From positions 1 to 64,000 of the forward strand of contig JBAKBP010004469.1 in assembly GCA_037953745.1 (NCBI GenBank): a DNA stretch of 64,000 nucleotides, given 5' to 3'. The stretch comes from Lithodes maja. Taxonomy: Eukaryota; Arthropoda; Malacostraca; Decapoda; Lithodidae. Of this stretch, positions 31,446 to 40,956 are shown one piece after another; within the stretch, counting starts at the first letter, position 1, and each line of letters opens with the position of its first letter. The notes beneath the pieces are model-generated. The model worked only from the letters and a program-made list of their open reading frames with translations, made no database searches and had not been told where the DNA came from. The position numbers were made by a program, and so were the translations under genes.

Positions 31446-32702
31446 ATGAGTTTAAGCCCCTCTTCCGCCGGCCGACCTAGACAAGGACTACCGGCGGAAC
31501 CTTGGGTGACAATCCCTCCTGGCATGAGATCCCCTTTTATTAGATTAGACTCAGAGTCGATTCAGAGTCAAGAGCTCCTAAAATTACGTAGTTTTCTGAG
31601 CCCAGGGGATACCCAGCCTTACTTGTCCCCCACACTAGACAGGACCCTTCTGGCTAGTAACCTGCCGGGCCCATCTTCTATTCCCCAGTCTCAAGTAGTT
31701 AAAGCGCCAGGCAGGCTCTGTCTTCCGGTTACGGCCGTAACACGAGGTGAGGAACATAAGTCAATACAAGGGGAAGTCCCGGTACCGGCGGAGTGGGCTA
31801 TTGAAGTGAACCGTAAACATGTATTTAGGGCCAAAGATAAGAATGGTACAGTCTTGCAGGTTCCGATATATGCTAAACCGGATCCGGCCAATTTCCAATA
31901 TTTTGTGTATGACCCATGTCAGCTAGTTCCTCTTCCGGCAGATTCCCCGGTCCAGGAACCTCCTCACTCAGACATTCCCATTTGCCCGAACTGTCATCAA
32001 CAATGTAGCCATTCTGGCTGTAGTTCTTCGCCTATTCGGCAGAACACCTCAAGGGAATTTCACAGGTGTGGACCTCATAAAGACCACAGGGAGTTGAATC
32101 TGAGTGAGGTAGGGGACGGACCATGGAGTACGTGGGATCAGGAACTGCAACAATTTGCTATTGATATTACATCCAATCCCTTGTCCCCAATTCCTCCTCC
32201 ACCCCGTATCGAGTTTGACTGGCGGGCACAACGACCGGGCGGAGTTCCTTTTCCTATTTTTTATTTTCTTATCCCACCTCAATTCATGGCAGAGGATTTC
32301 CCCCGGCCTCTCATTGCACCTGACCCTATTGACCTTCAATGCGAATTTCTGGTCAGAGACAAGGCCCATAGAGCCTTTATTAGCTTCCTATTGACTAGGG
32401 ACACGGCCCAGGCTATTGCCCAACCGGTGCCGAATCCCTCTCCACGAACTCAGGAATTAGTTAAAGTATTTCAACAATATCTCCTCCCCGCCCCGGCTCG
32501 AATGCTTACAGACATCCGAATAGCCTTGTTTGAGGCCGTCCGGTCACGTCAGCGCCTCAGACTCGGTATTGCGCAGGAGTTGCCTATGAATGCTTACTAT
32601 CGAATTTTGTTCTCCCCGGTCTTAACTGCGAGAGTAATTGATGAACAAACGGAACGGGATGTTCGTGTAATGTTGAGCCGCAAGAACAAGACAAACCAAT
32701 AA
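31446..32702 (+). CDS. Gag-like ORF 2, C-terminal structured domain
   Basis: 418 codons in a different frame, starting 28 bp after ORF 1. Residues about 120-165 form one conserved-looking block (EWAIEVNRKHVFRAKDKNGT). A Cys/His cluster follows at about 178-191 (CPNCHQQCSHSGC), and residues 225-415 form a long, composition-balanced domain ending in basic residues (MLSRKNKTNQ). No catalytic motifs of RT, protease, integrase or recombinase are visible. It may be the second half of the same Gag-like protein after a frameshift. Balanced amino-acid usage over 250 residues argues that it was a real protein. Confidence 0.5.
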   Translation: MSLSPSSAGRPRQGLPAEPWVTIPPGMRSPFIRLDSESIQSQELLKLRSFLSPGDTQPYLSPTLDRTLLASNLPGPSSIPQSQVVKAPGRLCLPVTAVTRGEEHKSIQGEVPVPAEWAIEVNRKHVFRAKDKNGTVLQVPIYAKPDPANFQYFVYDPCQLVPLPADSPVQEPPHSDIPICPNCHQQCSHSGCSSSPIRQNTSREFHRCGPHKDHRELNLSEVGDGPWSTWDQELQQFAIDITSNPLSPIPPPPRIEFDWRAQRPGGVPFPIFYFLIPPQFMAEDFPRPLIAPDPIDLQCEFLVRDKAHRAFISFLLTRDTAQAIAQPVPNPSPRTQELVKVFQQYLLPAPARMLTDIRIALFEAVRSRQRLRLGIAQELPMNAYYRILFSPVLTARVIDEQTERDVRVMLSRKNKTNQ

Positions 32703-32756
32703 CTCTCCATGTTGGCCCCAAGCGGTGGGCAAACGGGTTCATCTCTGGCTCAGAGA

Positions 32757-32760
<4 letters not shown>

Positions 32761-32789
<29 letters not shown>
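32761..32789 (+). repeat. A29 homopolymer after the gag-like ORF
   Basis: An uninterrupted run of A about 60 bp after the ORF stop. It could be a retro-copied poly(A) tail or microsatellite growth. Confidence 0.9.
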
Positions 32790-32792
<3 letters not shown>

Positions 32793-35160
32793 AAATATAG
32801 GACGATTGTCCTCCTTCCTCCAGTCCTCCCTCTGTCTTCCTCCGTCCCTTGGCCACGCTAGCGCAACAGGGATCATGGAGTTCGACCAGTGGTTAGTTTC
32901 CACGGAGGGCAGCGCCCCCTGAGAACTTCAGTCTGACTGACCGGAACCGGTCTACCCTTAAGCACGCCGGACTTAGTCTTACGACTTTCCACAACGTGGC
33001 AGACTAGTCAACCCCCCTCTGCACAAGGGATAAGGCAACTAACACATTTAATAGGGATATAGGATGGCGGTCACCGGCCGGGGTCGGTTTCGCAATAACC
33101 ATTCACCCCCCGGCGGAACCGCATCTGGAGTGCCCCTCATTTTATTAACAAACTGAAAGCCAGAGGCGGCCAGCCTGCCGGCTGGCCGCCATAATATGTC
33201 AGTCCCATAACTGGCCTCTCCTAAGGAATATACTGTGTAACACCTTTTTTGTCTAACTAGTTTAAGCCATCCCAGCCCTCAGCGGGTCCGTCTGCCGTAG
33301 TTATTGGGCCAATCACCCCAGCCGTGAAGTTAGATAATCCCGGCGGGAATTGAGCTCTTCAATCGACTAGTGCCTGTCGCTAGCTTTCGCCAAGGGAAGG
33401 TGCACTAAAACAGTTTTTTACTAGGGTCAGAGCCGGCTCAACAGCAAGTCATCGTTTATACTTCACTAACTTTTGCTGGCTTCAGGTCATTGTTTCCACC
33501 CTCCTTTAGAATCCCAAGATCAGCAAACCAGCCCTTCCGCACTCTTTGGTCGGCCATCTTTAACCATAATCTTGATCCTGACCAATGAGCAGGCGTCCCT
33601 TAAAATCACACAGACGCATTAATGAATTTACAACTCAGACAGCCAGTCCGTTGACTGGGGCTCCCCCAACCACCTGTTTTCAGCCTACGTCTTTCTCGGA
33701 GGTCATGTCAGTTTTTTCAATCCAAATTCCGCGCCACCATTTAGTCCTGCACTGGTCCCGCCGGTTCATATCCTGCTTCTGGCCAGTTAATTATTCTTAC
33801 GGGATCAGCCGCGCAGTCCTTGAGCCTGCTCTAGCCCCCGGAGGAGGGAGGGGTGTTAGGGTATAGTTCAGTTTACCCCTTTTCCATGAGTTCGAGTGCC
33901 GATTAGGCGAAAGTATGTTATTCTAATAAGGTCAACTTTTCTTTATCATGTTATATACCGGATAGGTTTCCAAGATAAGGGGGAGGGGGGCACGACGACA
34001 GCCTGTCAAACTGCCGGATCACCCCAAGTATAGACCTCGTTACCCCCTCACAGGTTCCGGCGGCCTGACTGAGTTCTGAGTCACGCCCCGACCCGTGCCG
34101 GGTAGGTGACACTCAGAAATACACATAAATTTTTTTTGTTTTTTTTTGTTCTATCAAATTACTATTTAGAATCCGAGGGGGAAAGATCAGCAGAACTTAA
34201 GTGCCATCGAGACAGATGGTCGTGGCACTAAGTGACTTCCATGTTTTCCTCTACAATCTCTATTTTAAGAAATTTTAGTTTTAAGTATGCCCATAGGCAC
34301 ACCTCTATTTGTATTCCTCATTTTATGTACTGTGATGGTTCCGCCCTGGCAGGCTTCCGATAAAAAGGGGGGGGGGGATATGTGGATCCCAGTACAAGGA
34401 AGGAATTCCCCACTTAAACAGGATTGCAAGCGGGTTCGAGGGCTAGCCTAGAGGCTGTTTACGCCGGGCTGTGCCCAAAATTAGAAATGTACAAGCTAAA
34501 GAAGCTTAGGTTGTTTGAATTAGAAAGTTAGATTACTGAATTTAACTTAAGTTGCTTGATTTAGAAATTTAGGTTCTTTAAATTTAAACCTCCAGTTTTA
34601 TGATAAATTAATAAATGAAAGTTTGTTTCCATCTTCGCAACTAGTTGCACTAGATTACCGGTACTATAGAACTCTGTGAAGAATTACAATAGCTAAATGT
34701 CCAGTTTTGTCCTTTATAATAAAGAATTGATTGTCCTACGGTCATATAATTTCAAAGTTCCCAGACTAGTTAAACTAGACTCGGACGATCAGTAAAGATC
34801 GACTGGCAACTCCGATATGTCTCTGGCTAGTTTCACTAGCTTCAGTAAAATTAATACGTGTCAATACGACTACGCCCACGAACCTCGCTACAGCGACACA
34901 GGTTCCAGCTCGAAGTGATGAAGGGTTGTGCAATTAACTCTATCTCACCCCTTACAACACACACCTCATACATGAGGACCCTGTTGTTGGAGTAGGCTTC
35001 TTTGAAGCAACGCACTGCTCACACTCTGTCTATAATTTTTACTAAGTTGTATGCACAACTACATATACAAAGAACTTTTTCTGTTATGAGAATTCTGGAT
35101 TTAACCATACGGTTTTTAGGAGTTTGTGATACTGCGAATGTCCCCCTCCAGTCTTGGAAT
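32790..35160. other. Non-coding 3' part of the TIR-bounded unit
   Basis: No ORF over 95 codons and none convincing. It is GC-rich with CCGGCGG-type motifs to about 34100 and AT-rich after 34450. Oligo-G near 34368 and oligo-T/A tracts near 34130. A tandem of gaatttaa/aagttagattt-like words lies at 34480-34600. Confidence 0.5.
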
Positions 35161-35276
35161 TCAGGCAACATCGTCAATGATGAAGGGGCCCTATTAAATT
35201 ATAGGTTTGATTCCCGAAGGGAAGTAGAGAAAACCTAATATTTAGTAGGGGCCCCGGAATCATTGACGACGATGTC
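35161..35276. other. Long hairpin near the right TIR
   Basis: The left arm (acatcgtcaatgatg...aggggccct...ataggttt, about 35168-35212) pairs with the right arm (aaacctaat...aggggccccggaatcattgacgacgatgt, about 35232-35270) with a few mismatches and a roughly 20-base loop. It sits 57 bp inside the right TIR. Such a structure could be a termination, packaging or circular-junction signal; its role is not known. Confidence 0.75.
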
Positions 35277-35332
35277 CCTCCCAACCATCCCTTCTCATTC
35301 GCTGTTCTTTTGAGTGATCTTGATATAGCATT

Positions 35333-35658
35333 GAAGGAGGAATCGTTGCGCTTGGCGAGAGACGGCAAGAAGCCACAACGCAAGAAAATCCACCGAATGT
35401 GGGAAGCGTGTTAACCCTCTCTGGCATATGACGCAATTTTGAGCCTAATAGGGATACTTTAAAGCCTTTGTTACCATCAGGGGTATTTAGAAACCTTTAG
35501 TTTAGTTACTTCAACCTCTGCAGTTGACTGAGTTAGCTGTGGCCAGAAAACTAATTTTGGAGAGGTTATTATAAGAGTGAGAGAACTCTATTTCTTATTG
35601 CTAATCTGGCAACCTCTGCGTCATTTGAGTTTGAAAGGGTTAATAACAGTGTTAAGAT
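35333..35658 (-). repeat. Right terminal inverted repeat, split by a MITE
   Basis: 35333-35414 and 35644-35658 together are the reverse complement of 28380-28461, apart from a 16-bp insertion (35376-35391). The gap is the 225-bp TTAA MITE. The repeat stops at the LTR of element D (35659). Confidence 0.85.
35415..35639 (+). mobile_element. TTAA MITE family 2, copy 2
   Basis: 225 bp between TTAA at 35411-35414 and 35640-35643. The left TIR at 28391-28396 region has the same site with a single TTAA (reverse complement GCGTGTTAATAACAG), so this is a genuine empty-site comparison. Ends are CCCTCTC and GAAAGGG, with GACGC near both. Confidence 0.9.
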
Positions 35659-35840
35659 TGTTGATATGGGTATATATATCGGGTTCTTAATGAGACACAC
35701 TGGATAGGGGTTCACATATATTGGGGGAGTCTGGTTACACTCCTCTTGTCGTCAAGGGAGGTTTAGGAAGCCATGCCTTGATATCGGCTCGCCTGTAGAT
35801 TATATATTTAGCTTACAATATTATTACCAATATTGTAACA
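35659..35840 (-). repeat. 3' LTR of element D (182 bp)
   Basis: It runs TGTTGATATGGG to AATATTGTAACA in the plus direction and is matched by 40957-41769 once the MITE is removed. TG...CA ends. On the minus strand it is preceded by a purine-rich tract (35841-35856). Confidence 0.9.
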
Positions 35841-35856
35841 TCCTCTCTCTTTTGAG
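35841..35856 (-). other. Polypurine tract of element D
   Basis: The minus strand reads TCAAAAGAGAGAGGA directly before the LTR start TGTTACAA. Confidence 0.75.
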
Positions 35857-36766
35857 AAGATAGCTACCAGTGAAATTGGTATTATAAGAATAATTATATT
35901 TTGACATTTTGAGGTCCCCTAGGATTATTAAGTAATGCTTATTCTATTATGGCACATGAGCTAGAGTAATAATAGTACCAATATGATTTATAAAATTGTA
36001 CAGTACTATGATTTGTTAAGTTACTGGTACTGTACTGTATACAGTATGTTACCGGTACAGTAATTAGTGTTTTAGTACAGTATGGAATGTGATTAATTTT
36101 GTTAGAATATTAATCTATTAGTATGTAAATATGAGATATGAAGTAGATGAGGTATATTAGTCAAATCTATTGATATGGTATTACAAGACTAGGTGAGGTA
36201 GGTTAATTATTAGTTGATAATACTGTTCTACATGAGAATATCCACAAATAGTGACTATATATGATACACAAATATATTGTATACCCTTGTGCCAACTAAA
36301 CATAAAGAATTTATTTTATGAGATTATATGGGATTAGTAATTGTTGGTATATTAGTAGAGTTAGTACATTAGAACATTAATATTCAATGTTCTGAAAATT
36401 ACAAAAATGTTTCATGCAAAGTTATTGGTTATATCATGCAGGATTAGTAAATTAGTAACAAAGGTTATATGATTGACTTAAATTTATAGATCCTGATACC
36501 CAGTACCGTACTCAAAATCATCCAATCTCTTTCCTTTCGCATTACAATTTCTTTGCATACCGATCTGCATTATAATATCCTTACACTCCCATTCACATTA
36601 CAAAACCTGTATCATTCAGACTGTAATATTAGGTTACTCCTCATTCAGTGGCTTCAGTCGAATTCTCACTCACTTACTCCATTTAGATAATCTTTCTCAT
36701 CCTGTAACATTCTCATCCAGCATTTACATTTCTGCCAGTGCCTCATCTCATACCAGTATTGGACTG
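35857..36766. other. AT-rich 3' untranslated part of element D
   Basis: About 0.9 kb with no ORF; it contains scattered words such as gtaccggtac and tactgtac. A similar vocabulary (cggtactgtactgcac) appears near 53640, downstream of the LINE in B's LTR. Confidence 0.5.
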
Positions 36767-37147
36767 TTAGTCAGACATGCAATCAGTCATACCAGTACTG
36801 TACTCTTTCCTGGTCATGTCAAACTCTCGGTACCTGGTAGGTAATACATTCCTATTCCGTCTCACGCTCGTCCTGTTCTCATGTGTAGTGACAGGTTCAT
36901 CAAGTCTACTGTGTACCGGTATGTCTCTCACGTGTCTGTTGTTTGTGTAGACTGGAACACATATGTCTGTAGAATTCCTATCTGTAGATCTAATGGTTGT
37001 GGTGTTGTCTGTATTAGTGACTTTTCCATTATTTCTTATGTCAGCGTTTTCACTTGTCATCCGTAAATGACCTCGATTTCGTCTTATCGCTCCATTTTCT
37101 GTCTCCACTTCATACGATCGCTCATCTAATCTCCTGTTTACAACTCC
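36767..37147 (-). pseudogene. Integrase C-terminal tail of element D, after a TGA
   Basis: In the same frame as the integrase ORF, one TGA (37148-37150) separates SLGKKKWE from a continuing tail: a RRLDERSYEVET block, then GAIRRNRGHLR. Mag-group integrases normally continue with a W....V......RSY.V....G...RRNR.HL segment, so the stop looks like a nonsense mutation. Confidence 0.7.
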
Positions 37148-37924
37148 TCATTCCCACTTCTTCTTGCCTAGTGATGTTGGCTTGATTCGCACCACGTCTC
37201 CTTCAACCAATGGTTCCAAAACTCTCGAACCTTTGTCGTAGTACTTCTTGCTTTTGAGATCTTTCAGCATCTTTTTCCGCTTCACTCGCTCCAACATAAT
37301 TCCTTTCGGCTCCAACAACTTGCTAGTAGTCGGCAGTAACGTCCTCGTACGTCGACCAAAGTTGAGTTGCGTTGGACTCTCTTCCAAATCTTGCATAGGC
37401 GTATTTCTGTAGTCTAGAATCGCCAAAACCGGATCTTCACCACTCTCGACAGCTTTCTTGATTAGTTTCTTCGCCGTCTTGACCGCTGATTCTGCTTTAC
37501 CATTAGACTGGGGATGATGTGGGCTGCTCGTTCGATGTTCAAAGTCATACTTCTCCGCGAATTCTTGAAATTCTTCACTGCTGAACTGCGGACCATTGTC
37601 ACTAACTAGTACATTTGGCACTCCATATCTTGCAAAGTGCGCCTTCAACTTCCTGATAACAGCGCTTGACTTAGTGCTTTCCAGGTAGTCAACTTCCCAG
37701 AAATTACTGAAATAGTCCACTGTAACAAGATAGTTGTGACTCTTGATTGTCATAAGGTCTACACCTACTTTCTCCCATGGTCGGCTGGTTTGCTCATGAG
37801 GCATCAGAGGTTCTTTTTGTTGAGCTGTAGAGTATGTGTTACAAATTTCACACTCTGAAATGAATTGCTTCATCTCTGCATTCATTCCTGGCCAAAACAA
37901 CATTCTCTTGCGCGTCGTAGACAA
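37148..37924 (-). CDS. Integrase of element D (frameshifted from pol)
   Basis: 258 codons. The zinc finger part is split: its HxxxH-type half (HSSHMGVEGCLRRARECC) is at the end of the 988-codon ORF, and the CxxC half (ISECEICNTY) is here. The catalytic core shows D (KVGVDLMT), D (VLVSDNGPQF) and E (QSNGKAESAVK), complete. Integrase would insert the cDNA. The two ORFs overlap at 37882-37924, so a small indel shifted the frame. It ends early at a TGA. Mag-clade Gypsy by similarity. Confidence 0.85.
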   Translation of the reverse strand: MSTTRKRMLFWPGMNAEMKQFISECEICNTYSTAQQKEPLMPHEQTSRPWEKVGVDLMTIKSHNYLVTVDYFSNFWEVDYLESTKSSAVIRKLKAHFARYGVPNVLVSDNGPQFSSEEFQEFAEKYDFEHRTSSPHHPQSNGKAESAVKTAKKLIKKAVESGEDPVLAILDYRNTPMQDLEESPTQLNFGRRTRTLLPTTSKLLEPKGIMLERVKRKKMLKDLKSKKYYDKGSRVLEPLVEGDVVRIKPTSLGKKKWE

Positions 37925-40848
37925 CCTTCAACTCCCATATGTGACGAATGTATAGCGGACTTCATCTTCTGACGTAGACTGGTAGGAATTACAACACGTT
38001 CTCCCTTGAAGATCAATCCATCTTGAAATGACAGTTCTGCTCGTACATTAAAGTATGGTTTCAGTATGGTCTCTACTTCACTCTTGTCTTCTGGCCATCC
38101 TTTGAGAATTATCTCCTTCAATAGTTGCAATGCTTCATCTTCCTCAGTTGCTCGACGGATTTCTTGCAATCGTTCACTTCGGATGGGTACGTAGTCTGTC
38201 ATGTTGATCTGTTCAAACACCTCTTCCTGCATATCTCTTGTGTTTTGCAGATAAGCTCTTGATAGAGTGTCGGCTAGATACATTTCTTTGCCCTTCTTGT
38301 GAACAATCTCGACATCATACTGTAGTATCCTCATCAACATCCCTTGCAGTCGTCTTGGTACACTTGACAACGGCTTATTTTGGATAGCTTCTAGAGGTTT
38401 ATGGTCGCTCTGGATTGTCGTCTTCCTCCCAAAACAATACTGATGAAACTTGTTCAGTCCAAAGACAATTGCCAAAGTCTCCTTCTCTATCTGCGCATAT
38501 CGTGTCTCCGTGTCAGTCAGTGCTCGACTTGCAAATGCGATTGGTTTACCCTCGTGAAGTAACGCTGCTCCTAAACCTTTTTGAGATGCATCACATTGAA
38601 TCTCCAACTTTTGCTCTGGGTTGTAGTACTGTAAGATGGGTGTTTGGGTCATCATCTTCTTGATCCTCTTGAACGCCTCATCGTGTTCTCTTGTCCACTT
38701 CCACTCGGTGTCCTTATGGGTCAGCTTCCTCATAGGCTCCATGACATCCGATAGACTGGGTACAAATTTACTCAAGTAGTTCACCATTCCAGACAGTCGT
38801 CGTACTGCAGTCACATCCTCTGGTGCTTGCATCTTCACGATTGCTTCAATCTTCTTTGGGTCAGCCATCAGACCATCCCGCGAGATCTTGTGACCTAGAA
38901 ATGTGATTTCTGTACTACCAAGCTCAGTCTTTGCTCTGTTCAGCCTCAGACCCTTTGCTCGGCATCTGTCCAGTAGGTTTCTCAGCTTTGAGTCATGATC
39001 CCTTGCAGCTTCTTCATCAGTGTCACCAACTCCAAAGACCAAAATGTCATCAGCAACACAAATTACGCCTTGTAGATCATCCAGAACCAGTTGTAGCTTC
39101 TTCTGAAAAATTTCGCTGCTTACAGCCAGACCAAAAGGAAGTCTGTTCCACCTGTATCTCCCATACGGTGTTTGAAATGTTGTCAGCTTGCGTGATTCTT
39201 CATCCAACACACAGTGCCAGTAGCCATTCTTGAGGTAAAGCTTGGAGAAAACTTTGGCTTTTGCAAGGTCAGGCAGAATGTCGTCGATTACCGGTAGAGG
39301 GTGCATCTCTCTTATGAGTGCTTTGTTCAGAGCTTGAGGGTCAATGCAAATTCTCAGATCCCCCGACTTCTTGGTTCCTGCTACCATTCGACTTACCCAT
39401 TCTGTAGGCTCGTCGACCTTAGTAATGACATTTTCCTGCTCCAACTGCTCCAGTTTCTCTTTAACCTTCGACTTGATGCTCAATGGTACTCTACATGAAG
39501 GAATTGCAATAGGTTGCACCGACTCATCCACTGTTAGATGAACATTTCCTGGTATCTTGCCAACTTCATCAGCAAATACGTCTTTGTAGTCTGTTAGGAT
39601 GTCATTCATTGCACAGATGTTTTCATAGTTAACTGTGATGAATCCCATCTTCTCAGACGCTCGCTTACCAAGAATTGGTGTAACAACCTGTTTTACAACA
39701 ACAAACTCAACAGAATAGTACCTTTGTGGTTGCTTGCAGTTGCGGACATCAATCCTACACTTTCCCAACGGCTGAATTGTAGTAGAGTTCCACATTTGAA
39801 GAGTTGACTCACACGGCTGTAGCTCTGCGTCCGGTACCAGATGACTTGGAATGGCATTCACACTTGCCCCGCTGTCGATCTGGAACTTCACTTTATTACC
39901 GTTGACCATGAGATTAGCCATTATGTGTTTTCCTCTGGATCCGGTCGATACGTTCATGATGTATTCCCGTCCTCTTGAGTTATCTTCTGAGTCGTCGCTT
40001 TCTTCTGTGTCTCCATCTTCTACCGCATGGACTCTGCGCGATGTCTTCTTTTTGCCTCCTGTCGCTGCGCTTCTTGGTGCTCCGCCGGTCGCTGCATTAC
40101 TTGGACATTTCTTGGCATAGTGTCCCGTTTTCTTGCATTTATGACATTTGGCATCAGTTGCAGGACAGTTCTTCTTACCCCAATAATGTGCTAAACCACA
40201 CCAGTCGCACTGCGTGAGGTTAGGCTTAGTCTTTGTTGTTTGTGGATTACTCTTCTTCTTGGGTTTTGCACTGAGTTTGTGTAGAGACTCCTGCTTGTCA
40301 CTTCGAAATGTTGTCATTGATCTCCTTGAAGTTTCATAGGCAGTACACATCTTAAGTACAACATCTAGAGTTAGGCTATCCTCCCTAAAGAATTTTTCCC
40401 GAAGTGTATCCTCTTGGCAACCAAAAACAATTTTATCCCTCAGAAGTTCATCTTGAAGTTCTCCATATCCACAGTGTCTTACCAAAGTCTTCAGCCTAGT
40501 GATAAAAGATTCCAAGGATTCATCTTTCCTTTGCATGCTATCATGAAAGTTGTACCTCGCCATCAGCTGCTCATCTCTTGGTGAAAAATGCTTGTCAAAT
40601 TTCCCAATTAATGTTGCATAAGTCAGGGCAGATTCATCTCCTATGCCAAAAGATTCGTAGATATCTAGCAGAATGTCACCTCCAGTCAACAATTTCGCTA
40701 TTTTAATATCATCACTCTTACCCTTCAGACCGTTGCCGATGATGTAAAGATCGAGTTTTTTCTTGTAACGCCTCCACACCACTGCTGGCTCAATCTCAGA
40801 CTTGCAGACGAATAAGGGCTGTGAAGTGGATGCCATGACGTCACTCAT
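37882..40848 (-). CDS. Gag-Pol of mag-like Gypsy element D (defective RT)
   Basis: 988 codons. Residues 1-180 are Gag (YESFGIG, then FITRLKTLVRHCGYG); zinc-binding CCHC-type cysteines at 214-248 (CDWCGLAHYWGKKNC, CHKCKKTGHYAKKC); protease DSG at 325-327; RT from about 430; RNase H from about 750 (CDASQKGLGAALL); start of integrase at the C-terminus. Gag and pol are fused in one frame. In RT motif A the usual FSKLDLKNGYWH is FSKLYLKNGYWH: Tyr 538 (codon 39235-39237, TAC) replaces a catalytic Asp, one base from GAC. Motif C is VADD (598-601). The element is dead by this change, a frameshift and a TGA, though otherwise well kept. Confidence 0.9.
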   Translation of the reverse strand: MSDVMASTSQPLFVCKSEIEPAVVWRRYKKKLDLYIIGNGLKGKSDDIKIAKLLTGGDILLDIYESFGIGDESALTYATLIGKFDKHFSPRDEQLMARYNFHDSMQRKDESLESFITRLKTLVRHCGYGELQDELLRDKIVFGCQEDTLREKFFREDSLTLDVVLKMCTAYETSRRSMTTFRSDKQESLHKLSAKPKKKSNPQTTKTKPNLTQCDWCGLAHYWGKKNCPATDAKCHKCKKTGHYAKKCPSNAATGGAPRSAATGGKKKTSRRVHAVEDGDTEESDDSEDNSRGREYIMNVSTGSRGKHIMANLMVNGNKVKFQIDSGASVNAIPSHLVPDAELQPCESTLQMWNSTTIQPLGKCRIDVRNCKQPQRYYSVEFVVVKQVVTPILGKRASEKMGFITVNYENICAMNDILTDYKDVFADEVGKIPGNVHLTVDESVQPIAIPSCRVPLSIKSKVKEKLEQLEQENVITKVDEPTEWVSRMVAGTKKSGDLRICIDPQALNKALIREMHPLPVIDDILPDLAKAKVFSKLYLKNGYWHCVLDEESRKLTTFQTPYGRYRWNRLPFGLAVSSEIFQKKLQLVLDDLQGVICVADDILVFGVGDTDEEAARDHDSKLRNLLDRCRAKGLRLNRAKTELGSTEITFLGHKISRDGLMADPKKIEAIVKMQAPEDVTAVRRLSGMVNYLSKFVPSLSDVMEPMRKLTHKDTEWKWTREHDEAFKRIKKMMTQTPILQYYNPEQKLEIQCDASQKGLGAALLHEGKPIAFASRALTDTETRYAQIEKETLAIVFGLNKFHQYCFGRKTTIQSDHKPLEAIQNKPLSSVPRRLQGMLMRILQYDVEIVHKKGKEMYLADTLSRAYLQNTRDMQEEVFEQINMTDYVPIRSERLQEIRRATEEDEALQLLKEIILKGWPEDKSEVETILKPYFNVRAELSFQDGLIFKGERVVIPTSLRQKMKSAIHSSHMGVEGCLRRARECCFGQE

Positions 40849-40938
40849 ATCTTTCGACTTTTTGAGGTTAAATCCAAGGATAACTCACTATTTCAGCTGT
40901 AGAACTTAGTCAGCAGTACTTCATTCACACGTACACTG

Positions 40939-40956
40939 CTTACCCAGCTGCCACCA
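40939..40956 (-). other. Primer-binding site of element D
   Basis: The minus strand reads TGGTGGCAGCTGGGTAAG directly after the LTR end ATATCAACA. It begins TGG and resembles the giant-LTR family's TGGCGGCAGCGG over the first nine bases. Confidence 0.75.

Larger units (their letters stand above)
28380..35658 (+). mobile_element. TIR-bounded unit with gag-like ORFs and no polymerase
   Basis: About 7.3 kb (7.05 kb without the MITE) between inverted repeats. Order: left TIR, about 1.5 kb of GC-rich leader with many CCGGCGG motifs, gag-like ORFs at 29972-32702, a poly(A) run at 32761-32789, 2.4 kb without genes, a hairpin at 35161-35276, right TIR. I find no RT, integrase, tyrosine recombinase, methyltransferase or transposase on either strand. 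Inverted ends plus a gag-like ORF resemble DIRS-type retroelements, which are common in crustaceans, so a non-autonomous DIRS-like element is my leading guess; it is not established. Confidence 0.6.

Noticed and set aside
28380..35658. Firm assignment of the TIR-bounded unit to DIRS, Polinton or a cut-and-paste family
   Set aside because: No RT, tyrosine recombinase, integrase or transposase motif was found, and ends and TSD are unknown.
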